Positions 1-5,869 of a stretch of 6,729 nt of DNA are shown piece after piece. The position numbers and the translations under genes are program-made. The notes under the pieces are model-generated. The model ran no database searches. It was not told where the DNA came from and saw nothing but the letters and a program-made list of their open reading frames with translations. Every line of letters starts with the position of its first letter. The first letter of the stretch is position 1. The DNA lies in NCBI GenBank assembly GCA_007134405.1, contig SLKW01000477.1, positions 1 through 6,729 on the forward strand, written 5' to 3'. The stretch is from Paracoccaceae bacterium. GTDB taxonomy: Bacteria > Pseudomonadota > Alphaproteobacteria > Rhodobacterales > Rhodobacteraceae.

Positions 1-2
1 CC

Positions 3-1046
3 TGCGAACGCGTGCGCGACTTCGCTCGCGCCGCCGAATGGTGCGCGACCATGCGCGACCAGGCCGACCGGATGCGCCATACCGGGAGCCAGGGCATCTG
101 CCGGGCGCATTACGGCGCCGTGCTCACCCAATGCGGCGACTGGGCGGGCGCCGAGGACGCGCTGACCGAGGCGGTGCGCTGCTTCGACGCAAGCTGGCCG
201 CCCTACCGGGCCGAGGCGCTGGCCGACCTGGCCGAACTTCGCCGCCGCCAGGGACGGCTGGGCGAGGCGGCAGAGTTGCTCGAAGAGGCCGCCGGCACGC
301 CGCGCGCGGCGCTCGTGCGGGCGCGCTGCGCCCTCGATCTCGGGCACGGCGCCGAGGCGGTGGCGAGCGCCGAGCGCTACCTGCGCCGCTTCCCCGAGAC
401 CAGTGCGCTTCTGCGCGTCGAGGGGCTGGAGGTGCTGACCCGCGCCGCCGTCGGCGCCCGTCGGATGACGCGCGCCGAGGAAGCGCTCGACGAATTGGAT
501 ACCATCGCCCGCGAGGTCGCGACCCTGCCGCTTCTGGCCATGGCGAGCGCGGCGCGGGCGGCGCTCACCGCCGCCACCGGTCGGACCGAGGCGGCGCGGG
601 CGGGGTTCGAGGACACGATCGACCTCTTTGCGCGGGCCGGCATGGCCTTCGACGCTGCCGCGGCGCGCGTCGACCTGGCCGAGCTTCTCGCGCGCGACCG
701 GCCCGAGGCCGCGCGCGCGGAAGCCGCGAGCGCCCTTGCCGCCTTCGAGACGATGGGCGCCACCCATATCGCCCGCCGCGCGGCCGCGCTTGAGGCCCGC
801 ATCGCGCGCGCCCTGCGCGACAAGGGACGCTTGGGCGCCCGGGACAGCGCGCCCGAGGTGCTGACCCCGCGCCAGACAGAGGTGTTGCGCCTTGTCGCGG
901 CGGGTCTCACCAACCGCGAGGTTGCCGCCGAGATGTCGCTCAGCGAGAAGACGATCGATCGCCATCTGAGCAACGCCTTCGACCGTCTCGGCGTCTCCTC
1001 GCGCGCCGCCGCCGCCGCGCTCGCTGTCGAACGCGACCTCATCTGA
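3..1046 (+). CDS. LuxR-family transcriptional regulator, 3' part (5' end outside window)
   Basis: DNA-binding regulator whose C-terminus is a LuxR/GerE-type helix-turn-helix. This domain spans about bases 855-1043, with the family pattern LTPRQTEVLRLVAAGLTNRE followed by EMSLSEKTIDRHLSNAFDRL and a Gly-Val-Ser-Ser turn. The roughly 275 residues before it are Ala/Arg/Glu-rich paired helices of TPR-like character (for example GDWAGAEDALTEAVRCF and QGRLGEAAELLEEAAG), as in large LuxR regulators where such repeats sense a ligand or partner. The frame stays open to the left edge, where Cys-Glu-Arg precedes the first possible start (GTG at 12) and reads as natural protein. I therefore treat the gene as truncated by the window rather than starting at 12; an ATPase or other sensor domain could lie upstream. 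It is followed by a 146-base gap, so cotranscription with the cupin is uncertain. Family assignment is firm; the signal and targets are unknown. Confidence 0.9.
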   Translation, partial: CERVRDFARAAEWCATMRDQADRMRHTGSQGICRAHYGAVLTQCGDWAGAEDALTEAVRCFDASWPPYRAEALADLAELRRRQGRLGEAAELLEEAAGTPRAALVRARCALDLGHGAEAVASAERYLRRFPETSALLRVEGLEVLTRAAVGARRMTRAEEALDELDTIAREVATLPLLAMASAARAALTAATGRTEAARAGFEDTIDLFARAGMAFDAAAARVDLAELLARDRPEAARAEAASALAAFETMGATHIARRAAALEARIARALRDKGRLGARDSAPEVLTPRQTEVLRLVAAGLTNREVAAEMSLSEKTIDRHLSNAFDRLGVSSRAAAAALAVERDLI

Positions 1047-1080
1047 ACCGTGGGGGCTGCGGGCGTGAGGTGCCCTCCGG

Positions 1081-1110
1081 TTGACCCCTATCACGCGAAT
1101 CACGTACCTT
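1081..1110 (+). promoter_or_regulatory. Possible promoter of the cupin gene
   Basis: TTGACC at 1081-1086 resembles a -35 box. TACCTT at 1105-1110, 18 bases downstream, is a weak -10 (only 3 of 6 match TATAAT). A start of transcription near 1117 would leave a leader of about 75 bases before the cupin ATG. The -35 is good and the -10 poor, so this could be an activator-dependent promoter; the LuxR gene just upstream is one candidate activator, which is inference only. Confidence 0.35.
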
Positions 1111-1116
1111 GAGCGG

Positions 1117-1130
1117 TGATCGATCGGTCA
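1117..1130 (+). promoter_or_regulatory. Imperfect palindrome near the predicted cupin transcription start (possible operator)
   Basis: TGATCGATCGGTCA is a 14-base near-palindrome: TGA and TCA arms flank a perfect CGATCG core, with one non-matching pair. It lies at or just after the predicted start of transcription, where a repressor would block the promoter. Short palindromes of this kind arise by chance in GC-rich DNA, so the call is tentative. Confidence 0.25.
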
Positions 1131-1180
1131 GTCTTGCGCTCGGGCCGGAGGGCCCTGGTCCAGCGCCACCAAGCACGAAA

Positions 1181-1660
1181 GGGAGCCATCCCATGCGACT
1201 GACGATCCTTATGCCCGGCCTCGCTGCCGCGTACGCCCTCGGTCTGGCCGGCCCACTTGCCGCTGCCGAAGACCATTACGACTACGCGCTGCCCGACGAG
1301 ATCGAATGGGGCGAGGGGCCGGACTTCATCGAGCCCGGCGCGGAACTCGCCGTCCTGGCGGGCAACCCTGCGGAGGGGGCCTTCACGGTGCGGCTGCGTC
1401 TGCCCGAAGGCTACGACATTCACGCCCACACCCACCCCGATCCGAAGTACCTGACGGTGATCGAGGGGGCGATGCATATCGGCCACGGCGCGGAACTCGA
1501 CAAATCCGACGGTATCCGGATCCCTGCCGGTGGTTTCGTCGAAGTCCCCGCCGGTCACACGCACTACGAGTGGTTCGAGGAGGAGACGGTTCTCCAGGTG
1601 CACATGGGCGCGCCGATCGTCGTTGACTATGTCGACCCGGCGCGCGATCCGCGCAACTGA
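1181..1660 (+). CDS. Small exported cupin-domain protein (ATG at 1193)
   Basis: The coding part is 1193-1660, 155 residues; the feature start includes the ribosome binding site GGGAG at 1181-1185. I prefer this ATG over the in-frame upstream GTG because of that site and because a clean signal peptide follows: Arg2, a hydrophobic stretch to about residue 22 and an Ala-Ala-Ala|Glu cleavage site near residue 25. The mature protein is one conserved beta-barrel domain. Motif 1 is Gly73-x5-His79-x-His81-x3-Lys85-x6-Gly92, with an extra His77. Motif 2 is Gly113-x5-Pro119-x-Gly121-x2-His124. The three cupin metal-binding histidines (79, 81, 124) are present, but the usual motif 1 Glu is Lys85 and the usual Asn after motif 2 is Phe128. 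A periplasmic metal-binding role is likely; the substrate is unknown. It could be an enzyme or only a binding protein. Confidence 0.85.
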   Translation, partial: GSHPMRLTILMPGLAAAYALGLAGPLAAAEDHYDYALPDEIEWGEGPDFIEPGAELAVLAGNPAEGAFTVRLRLPEGYDIHAHTHPDPKYLTVIEGAMHIGHGAELDKSDGIRIPAGGFVEVPAGHTHYEWFEEETVLQVHMGAPIVVDYVDPARDPRN

Positions 1661-1691
1661 CGCGGGCAACAACATCTGCAAGCCAATACAG

Positions 1692-1720
1692 CGCCCGGGG
1701 ACGCCCACCGTCCCTGGGCG
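1692..1720 (+). terminator. Hairpin after the cupin gene, possible terminator
   Basis: CGCCCGGGGA (1692-1701) pairs with TCCCTGGGCG (1711-1720) as a 10-base-pair stem with one G-U pair and a 9-base loop. It lies 31 bases after the cupin stop codon. No T-run follows, so it does not fit the standard intrinsic terminator. It may instead be a weak or Rho-assisted terminator or a 3'-end stabiliser. Confidence 0.4.
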
Positions 1721-1797
1721 ATGAGATGACGAAACCGCTGCTGTACGTCGACCGATTGGACGCCTTCCAAAGGTTTCGCTGCGGTTAACGCCAGAGA

Positions 1798-1803
1798 TAT
1801 AAT
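1798..1803 (+). promoter_or_regulatory. Candidate -10 box (TATAAT) for the methyltransferase transcript
   Basis: A perfect TATAAT sits in a conspicuous A/T-rich patch (about 1795-1820) inside GC-rich DNA. The best -35 at normal spacing is weak (TTCGCT at 1775-1780, 17 bases upstream), so an activator may be needed. Transcription would start near 1810 and give a leader of roughly 180 bases before the methyltransferase ATG. On the opposite strand the same patch offers TTGCAA (1825-1820) and TATATC (1801-1796) 18 bases apart, a weaker alternative with no gene placed to use it. Confidence 0.4.
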
Positions 1804-1828
1804 CAAACAAAACATAGACTTGCAAGTG

Positions 1829-1844
1829 TGCGCGCATGCGCGCA
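1829..1844 (+). promoter_or_regulatory. Perfect 16-base palindrome, possible operator
   Basis: TGCGCGCATGCGCGCA is perfectly self-complementary and is also a tandem copy of TGCGCGCA. It begins about 19 bases after the predicted transcription start of the TATAAT at 1798, a position suited to a roadblock-type repressor. The neighbouring CTTGCAAG at 1819-1826 is a second, 8-base palindrome. The protein that might bind is unknown. Confidence 0.35.
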
Positions 1845-1886
1845 TGTCAAGCGGAGACTCTCTGGCATCTTTCGGGACAAGAGCTG

Positions 1887-1916
1887 GCCGGCATGGGGGA
1901 AATCCCCCAACCCGGC
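1887..1916 (+). other. Hairpin in the methyltransferase leader
   Basis: GCCGG (1887-1891) pairs with CCGGC (1912-1916). Inside, after a 2x2 internal loop, TGGGGG (1894-1899) pairs with CCCCCA (1904-1909) around an AAAT loop. This makes a stable 11-pair hairpin about 75 bases before the start codon. It does not cover the ribosome binding site. It may stabilise the mRNA or be part of a larger leader fold; I could not match it to a known riboswitch. Confidence 0.35.
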
Positions 1917-1992
1917 GGCTTGGGCCATCTCCCCGAAGCGGCGACGCACCCGAACTGGCATCCTGTCCCCGACCATAACGAAGGAGGACGCC

Positions 1993-2826
1993 ATGACCTA
2001 CACCACCGCCACTGCCGTGTATCAAGGCGGCAAGGCCCTGCCGCACAACGCCAAATCCGCCGCGACCTGGACCCTCGGCGGGCGCGACTATGACCGGATC
2101 AGTTTCGGTGTCTCCGACGCGCTGGCGCATGCCGCGCAACGCCTGGCGCCGCAACCCGGCGAGCGGGTGCTCGACGTGGCCACCGGCACCGGTTGGAGCG
2201 CGCGCACCATGGCCCGCATGGGCGCCCGCACGACCGGCGTGGACATCGCCCCCGACTTGCTGGACGCGGCCCGCGACCTCGCGGCCCATGCCGACCCGCC
2301 GATCGAGTTTCTCGAGGCCGATGCCGAGGCGCTGCCCTTCGAGGACCGCGCCTTCGACGCTGTGATCTCGACCTTCGGGGTGATGTTTGCTGCCGACCAC
2401 GCCGCCGCCGCGCGCGAACTGGCCCGGGTCTGCCGGCCCGGCGGGCGCCTGGCGCTGATCGTCTGGGCGCCCGAGGGCGCCGTGCAGGAGTTTCTCGGGA
2501 TCATCGGAAAGTACAACCCCAACCCACCGCGCAATCCGTCGCCGCTCGCCTGGGGCGAGCCCGACCACGCCACCGCCCTTCTGGGCGACGCCTTCGACCT
2601 CACTTTCGAGTCGGGGGTGAATGACCACTACCTCGGTGGCGTCGAGGCGGCGTGGCATTGGTACGCCGCTGGCTTCGGGCCGATGAAGGCGCTGATCGCG
2701 GCGCTGCCACCCGACGAACTTGCCGCCTTCAAGCAGGAGATCGACGCGTACCATGCCGCCTATCGCGTGCCCGCGGGGCTGCACGTGAAGCGCGAATACC
2801 TGGCGATCCTCGGCCGGCGCAAGTGA
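1993..2826 (+). CDS. Class I SAM-dependent methyltransferase
   Basis: Cytosolic enzyme of 277 residues predicted to transfer a methyl group from S-adenosylmethionine to an unidentified acceptor. The Rossmann-type SAM fold is clear: motif I VLDVATGTG at residues 59-67, the acidic residue that contacts the SAM ribose at Asp84 in GVDIA, Ala-Asp-Ala-Glu-Ala-Leu-Pro-Phe at about 109-116, FDAVIS at 121-126, and the RPGG turn at 148-151 before the next strand. The first 50 residues and the last 110, rich in Trp/Tyr, probably form the substrate cap. The ATG at 1993 is chosen because AAGGAGG (1981-1987) precedes it by 5 bases; the frame is open back to 1828, but that stretch has no comparable binding site and reads poorly as protein. 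The haloperoxidase-like gene follows after 110 bases in the same direction. UbiE-like and small-molecule methyltransferases share this core, so the substrate cannot be assigned. Confidence 0.9.
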   Translation: MTYTTATAVYQGGKALPHNAKSAATWTLGGRDYDRISFGVSDALAHAAQRLAPQPGERVLDVATGTGWSARTMARMGARTTGVDIAPDLLDAARDLAAHADPPIEFLEADAEALPFEDRAFDAVISTFGVMFAADHAAAARELARVCRPGGRLALIVWAPEGAVQEFLGIIGKYNPNPPRNPSPLAWGEPDHATALLGDAFDLTFESGVNDHYLGGVEAAWHWYAAGFGPMKALIAALPPDELAAFKQEIDAYHAAYRVPAGLHVKREYLAILGRRK

Positions 2827-2839
2827 CGCCGCATCCCCC

Positions 2840-2866
2840 GGCTGGCGGCTTGCGCAGCCGCCGGCC
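2840..2866 (+). other. Strong GC hairpin between methyltransferase and haloperoxidase-like genes
   Basis: GGCTGGCGGCT (2840-2850) pairs with AGCCGCCGGCC (2856-2866): 11 pairs with one G-U and a 5-base TGCGC loop. It starts 14 bases after the methyltransferase stop. No T-run follows, so it is more likely a partial terminator or an mRNA-stabilising element that sets the expression ratio of two cotranscribed genes than a full terminator. No promoter is evident in the rest of the gap (2867-2936). Confidence 0.5.
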
Positions 2867-2936
2867 CCGAACCCCGGAACATCGGAGCCGACGCGCCGAC
2901 ATTCCGCGCGCGGCCCATCGACGAAAGGACATACCT

Positions 2937-4274
2937 ATGAATACCCCGACACATCGCATATCCCGTCCCGTCTCCGCCGCTTCTGCCTGCCTCGCCGCGC
3001 TGACGCTTGGTACGGCCACTGCGGCCATGGACGCCGATCAGGCAGAGCGACTGCTCGCCCAGCCCGAGTTCCGCGACGCCACGCTCGTGCTCGATTGGAG
3101 CGAGATGGCCATCGATACCGCGCTCGAGGCCGACGGGTTCCAGACCCTCTACTCCAACCGGGCGGGACCGATGATGCATCTGGCGATGCACGACGCGCTC
3201 AACGCCATCGTCCCGGTCTTTGAGCCCTACGCCCACGACGCCAACGAACCCGGCGCGCATCCGGTGGCCGCTGCCTCGCAAGCCGCCCATGACGTGCTGG
3301 CTGCCGAGTTCCCGGACCACGCCGAGGAGATCGCCGGATTACATGCCGACTGGCTCGCCAGAGTGCCCGAGGGCGCGGCGCGGGAAAGCGGGCGCGAGCT
3401 GGGGGCCAGGGCTGCGGCGGTGATCCTTTCCAAGCGCGACGGCGATGGCCACGATAGCGACGGTGACTTCACCCCCGGTGATGCGCCCGGCGCCTACCGG
3501 GCGACGCCGCCCCACGATACCCCGATCGGCACCGGCTGGGCCGCAACCGAGCCCTTCGCCATGGACGCGGCCGACCAGTTCCGCCCTGGACCGCCGCCCG
3601 CCGTCGACAGCGCCCGCTATGCCGAGGACCTCGCCGAAGTGAAGCGCCTCGGCGGCAAGGAGAGCCCCGAGCGGACAGACGAGCAGACGCATGTCGGGTA
3701 CTGGTGGGCCGAGTACACTACCGTCGGCTACCCCGATTTCGCGGGCGCCCGCATCGCCGAGGAGGGCACGCATCTCTGTCCCACGGCGCGGCTCTTCGCG
3801 CTTCTCGCCGTCGACAATTTCGACGCTCTGGTCTCGGCCTGGGATGCCAAGTATGAATACGCCTACTGGCGCCCGCGCACGGCCATCCGCTCGGCGGACC
3901 TGGACGGCAACCCGGACACCTCCGCCGATCCCGATTGGGAGCCCGAGATGACCACCCCGCCGCATCCGGACTATCCTGCCGCGCTCTCCACCCTCTGCGC
4001 CGGCGGAGCCGAGATCCTGAAGAACGCATTCGGACCGGATGTGGCCTTCAGCCGCGTCTCGGGCAGCGCGCCGGAGGGCACTGCTGACACCCGCGAATAC
4101 GACACGATCGACGCAGCGGTGGACAGCTGCACGTTTTCGCGGATCTACAACGGCTTCCACTTCCGTGCAGGGCTGGAGGCCGGGGTGGAGATGGGGCGCG
4201 ACCGCGCCGCCCATATCCTCGACACGCAACTCCTGCGCCGGCCCGAAGCCGCCGGGATCACCTTTCCGGACTGA
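2937..4274 (+). CDS. Exported vanadium-dependent haloperoxidase-like protein (PAP2 superfamily) lacking the catalytic His
   Basis: A 445-residue homologue of vanadium haloperoxidases, which bind vanadate and use peroxide to oxidise halides. The ATG at 2937 has AAAGGA at 2924-2929 upstream. A signal peptide runs to about Ala30 (basic start, Ala/Leu core, Ala-Thr-Ala-Ala), so the protein is probably periplasmic. Compared with the fungal chloroperoxidase site, the vanadate ligands are visible: Lys305-x6-Arg312-Pro313 in KYEYAYWRPRTAI, and Ser401-Arg402-x3-Gly406-x-His408 in SRIYNGFHF. The middle motif, normally Pro-Ser-Gly-His or in many bacterial homologues Pro-Ala-Ala-His, reads Pro347-Ala-Ala-Leu350. 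The catalytic acid-base histidine is thus missing, so peroxidase or phosphatase activity is doubtful. An Asp/Gly-rich loop (168-177, DGDGHDSDGD) may bind calcium. The frame is otherwise intact. Family assignment is strong; activity is open. Confidence 0.88.
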   Translation: MNTPTHRISRPVSAASACLAALTLGTATAAMDADQAERLLAQPEFRDATLVLDWSEMAIDTALEADGFQTLYSNRAGPMMHLAMHDALNAIVPVFEPYAHDANEPGAHPVAAASQAAHDVLAAEFPDHAEEIAGLHADWLARVPEGAARESGRELGARAAAVILSKRDGDGHDSDGDFTPGDAPGAYRATPPHDTPIGTGWAATEPFAMDAADQFRPGPPPAVDSARYAEDLAEVKRLGGKESPERTDEQTHVGYWWAEYTTVGYPDFAGARIAEEGTHLCPTARLFALLAVDNFDALVSAWDAKYEYAYWRPRTAIRSADLDGNPDTSADPDWEPEMTTPPHPDYPAALSTLCAGGAEILKNAFGPDVAFSRVSGSAPEGTADTREYDTIDAAVDSCTFSRIYNGFHFRAGLEAGVEMGRDRAAHILDTQLLRRPEAAGITFPD

Positions 4275-4315
4275 GCCGGCGGACAGGCCAGCCTGACAGG
4301 CGGCGTCCGCGCGGC
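4275..4315. terminator. Hairpin between convergent genes, possible bidirectional terminator
   Basis: GCCGGCGGAC (4275-4284) pairs with 4305-4315 to give 10 pairs with a single bulged G at 4311. A second small stem GCCT/AGGC (4291-4294 with 4298-4301) lies inside the loop. It begins directly after the haloperoxidase-like stop codon and lies 31 bases past the hydrolase stop, where both convergent transcripts should end. No T-run is seen on either strand, so intrinsic termination is not assured. Confidence 0.45.
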
Positions 4316-4346
4316 GGGCGCTGCCGTTCCACATCCGTCCCGCGGG

Positions 4347-5153
4347 TCATCCGCGCAGGAAGTCGATCACCTGTCGGGCGTAGAGATCCGGCGCGGTAAG
4401 GACCGCGTCATGTCCTTCCCCGGGCAGTTCCACGATCCGCGCGCCCGGCAGGACTGCGGCAAGCGCGTCTGTCGCATAGGTCTCGCGGCGGCTCTCGGTC
4501 CCGATCTGCAACATCACCGGCATTTCGAGTCCGCTAAACCGCACTGGATCGAAGCTGTGCCGGGGCAGCGCGAGCAGGTCATGGCGCGTCGCCGGCGCCT
4601 CGGCCACGAACTGCGGCCAAAGCGGGGTTGCGCGTAACTCGGCGAGTTCGCTGTCGGAAAGCGACAACTCGTCCTGCAAGAAGGCGCTCGTGAAACCTTC
4701 CCAGTCGCCGGCGTTGGCGCAAGCCTCAAGCGTCGCCATGTCCTTCATTGAAACAGCTTCGGGCAGCGGCGGTTCGTAGAGCACCAGCTTCGCAATCCGC
4801 TGGCGGACCAGCGGTGCCGCCTCCTGCGCAACCAGTGCCCCGTAGGAATGGCCAAGGAGGTGGACGGGGCCAACGATCGCCTCGATCAACGCGGCGACAT
4901 CGCCGGCCTCGTCGGCGACGCTGTGGCCTTCGGTCGCGTCGGTCTCGCCGCGCCCGCGGCGGGCGACTGCGTAGACCGTGAAGTGGCGGGCGAAATCCGG
5001 TGCCTCGAACTGCCAGTTCGTCCGGTGATCGCAGAACGACCCGTGGACGAGTACCAGGGGCGGCCCGGTGCCGAAGCGGTCGTATGAGATCGTCACTCCC
5101 TGTGGGGTCACGAGGTCGCGTGTCACGATCCTCTCCCGGTCGGTAACGGTCAT
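4347..5153 (-). CDS. Alpha/beta-fold hydrolase
   Basis: Predicted cytosolic serine hydrolase of 268 residues, of ordinary size for single-domain esterases and related enzymes. The oxyanion-hole signature His37-Gly38 follows the first core strands (PPLVLVHGSFCD). The nucleophile elbow is Gly101-His-Ser103-Tyr-Gly105, and the catalytic histidine is His248 in GEGHDA. The acid residue is probably Glu220 in the Ile-Gly-Thr-Glu stretch, though a late Asp cannot be excluded. The cap (about 125-205) is helical and rich in Leu/Glu. I start at the ATG complementary to 5151-5153, because AAAGGAG lies about 8 bases upstream; an ATG ten codons earlier would place that binding site inside the gene. It is transcribed away from the tetR-type gene from a shared control region, so repression by that regulator is likely. 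The substrate (ester, lactone, C-C or halide bond) cannot be told from sequence. Confidence 0.9.
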   Translation of the reverse strand: MTVTDRERIVTRDLVTPQGVTISYDRFGTGPPLVLVHGSFCDHRTNWQFEAPDFARHFTVYAVARRGRGETDATEGHSVADEAGDVAALIEAIVGPVHLLGHSYGALVAQEAAPLVRQRIAKLVLYEPPLPEAVSMKDMATLEACANAGDWEGFTSAFLQDELSLSDSELAELRATPLWPQFVAEAPATRHDLLALPRHSFDPVRFSGLEMPVMLQIGTESRRETYATDALAAVLPGARIVELPGEGHDAVLTAPDLYARQVIDFLRG

Positions 5154-5186
5154 CTGGTGGTCTCCTTTCCTTCCAGGGTGCAATGC

Positions 5187-5216
5187 TTGACGGTACTGGA
5201 CCGTCCATCATATTAT
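5187..5216 (+). promoter_or_regulatory. Promoter of the tetR-type gene
   Basis: TTGACG (5187-5192), an 18-base spacer and TATTAT (5211-5216) make a near-consensus promoter pointing at the regulator, with a start near 5223 and a leader of about 38 bases. Its -10 shares the same A/T-rich bases as the opposing hydrolase promoter, so the two should compete for RNA polymerase. Confidence 0.6.
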
Positions 5217-5226
5217 ATAGACCAGT
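5189..5226. promoter_or_regulatory. Candidate TetR-type operators in the divergent promoter region
   Basis: Two overlapping inverted repeats are present: GACGGT-N5-ACCGTC (5189-5205) and TGGAC-C-GTCCA (5197-5207). A further half-site-like TAGACCAGT runs from about 5218 to 5226 (the first base is the T of the -10 patch), and shares a GACC-GT core with the second repeat. They lie between and next to the boxes of both promoters, so one bound dimer could repress both genes. The exact operator is not established. Confidence 0.5.
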
Positions 5227-5239
5227 TGTGATATTTCAA
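5212..5239 (-). promoter_or_regulatory. Promoter of the alpha/beta hydrolase gene
   Basis: On the minus strand, TTGAAA (5239-5234), a 16-base spacer and a perfect TATAAT (5217-5212) form a strong sigma-70-type promoter. Transcription would begin near 5205, inside the inverted repeats, leaving a leader of about 50 bases to the ATG. This looks stronger than the opposing tetR promoter, as expected for a target that is normally repressed. Confidence 0.65.
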
Positions 5240-5260
5240 CGGGGGGCATAATCTCCTATC

Positions 5261-5869
5261 ATGACCGTGAAGACTCGCGACCGCATGATCGAGACCACCG
5301 CCCGGCTCCTCCAGGAGCGGGGCTACTATGGCACCTCGCTGAAGGACATCCTGGTCGAGAGCGGTGCCCCGCGCGGCTCGCTCTATTTCCACTTCCCGGG
5401 CGGAAAGACCGAGATCGTGGCTGAGGCGACGCGGGCAAGCATCGACCAGGCGACCGAGGCACTGCGCCAGTCGCTGGCCCAAGCGCCAACCCCCGGAGCC
5501 GGTGTGCGCCGTTTCGTCGAGTTGACAGCCGAGATGATGGCGGCCTCCAACTACACTTTCGGCTGCCCGGTGGCGCCGATTATACTCGATGCCCAGGGCG
5601 AGGAGGCGACGCTGGCAGAGCTTTGCCGCGCCGCCTTCGACGAATGGGCCGTCGTGATGCGCGCCGCCTTCGAGGATGCCGACATCGACCCGGATCGCGC
5701 CGCGACGCTGGCGTTGATGGTAGAGGCGACGCATGAAGGGCTGTTCCTTATAGCCCGCGCCCGTCGAGACATCGCGCCGCTGATGACCGGCGCGGTCGAA
5801 CTGGAGGCCTTGATCGATGACGCCATTCCGCCTCAAGCTGCCCGGCAGTCGGGACAGGGCGGCTGCTGA
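5261..5869 (+). CDS. TetR/AcrR-family transcriptional regulator (LmrA/YxaF-like)
   Basis: A 202-residue one-component regulator, probably a repressor that lets go of DNA when its C-terminal pocket binds a small molecule. The N-terminal helix-turn-helix is typical: helix 1 around RDRMIETTARLLQERGYYGT, then LKDILVESGAPRGSLYFHF at about residues 28-45 with the recognition helix and the Tyr-Phe-His-Phe that closes the domain. The C-terminal part carries GCPVAPIILDA at 101-111, a pattern I associate with LmrA/YxaF-type members. The ATG at 5261 has only a weak, distant G-run (5241-5246) as a binding site, suggesting low translation, normal for a repressor. The hydrolase is divergent with 107 bases between start codons and overlapping promoters, so it is the likely target along with the regulator itself. 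The inducer is unknown and may be the hydrolase substrate. Confidence 0.92.
   Translation: MTVKTRDRMIETTARLLQERGYYGTSLKDILVESGAPRGSLYFHFPGGKTEIVAEATRASIDQATEALRQSLAQAPTPGAGVRRFVELTAEMMAASNYTFGCPVAPIILDAQGEEATLAELCRAAFDEWAVVMRAAFEDADIDPDRAATLALMVEATHEGLFLIARARRDIAPLMTGAVELEALIDDAIPPQAARQSGQGGC

Noticed and set aside
377..1042. 221-codon Ala/Arg/Ser-rich frame on the minus strand
   Set aside because: Low-complexity shadow of the LuxR-type gene.
1828..1992. In-frame upstream extension of the methyltransferase
   Set aside because: No binding site at the upstream starts, atypical protein sequence, and an AAGGAGG placed ideally for the ATG at 1993.
1804..1992. SAM-type riboswitch in the methyltransferase leader
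   Set aside because: A hairpin is present, but I could not identify the conserved core of any SAM or SAH riboswitch class by eye.
1627..2784. 385-codon open frame on the minus strand
   Set aside because: It is antisense to the methyltransferase, rich in Gly/Arg/Val without any domain, and arises from the strong G+C third-position bias of the real gene.
2652..2936. N-terminal extension of the haloperoxidase-like frame back into the methyltransferase gene
   Set aside because: The extension is Arg/Pro-rich shadow sequence; the ATG at 2937 has a ribosome binding site and is directly followed by a signal peptide.
3339..4334. 331-codon open frame on the minus strand
   Set aside because: It is antisense to the haloperoxidase-like gene, whose signal peptide and active-site motifs are clear; the antisense product has no recognisable features.
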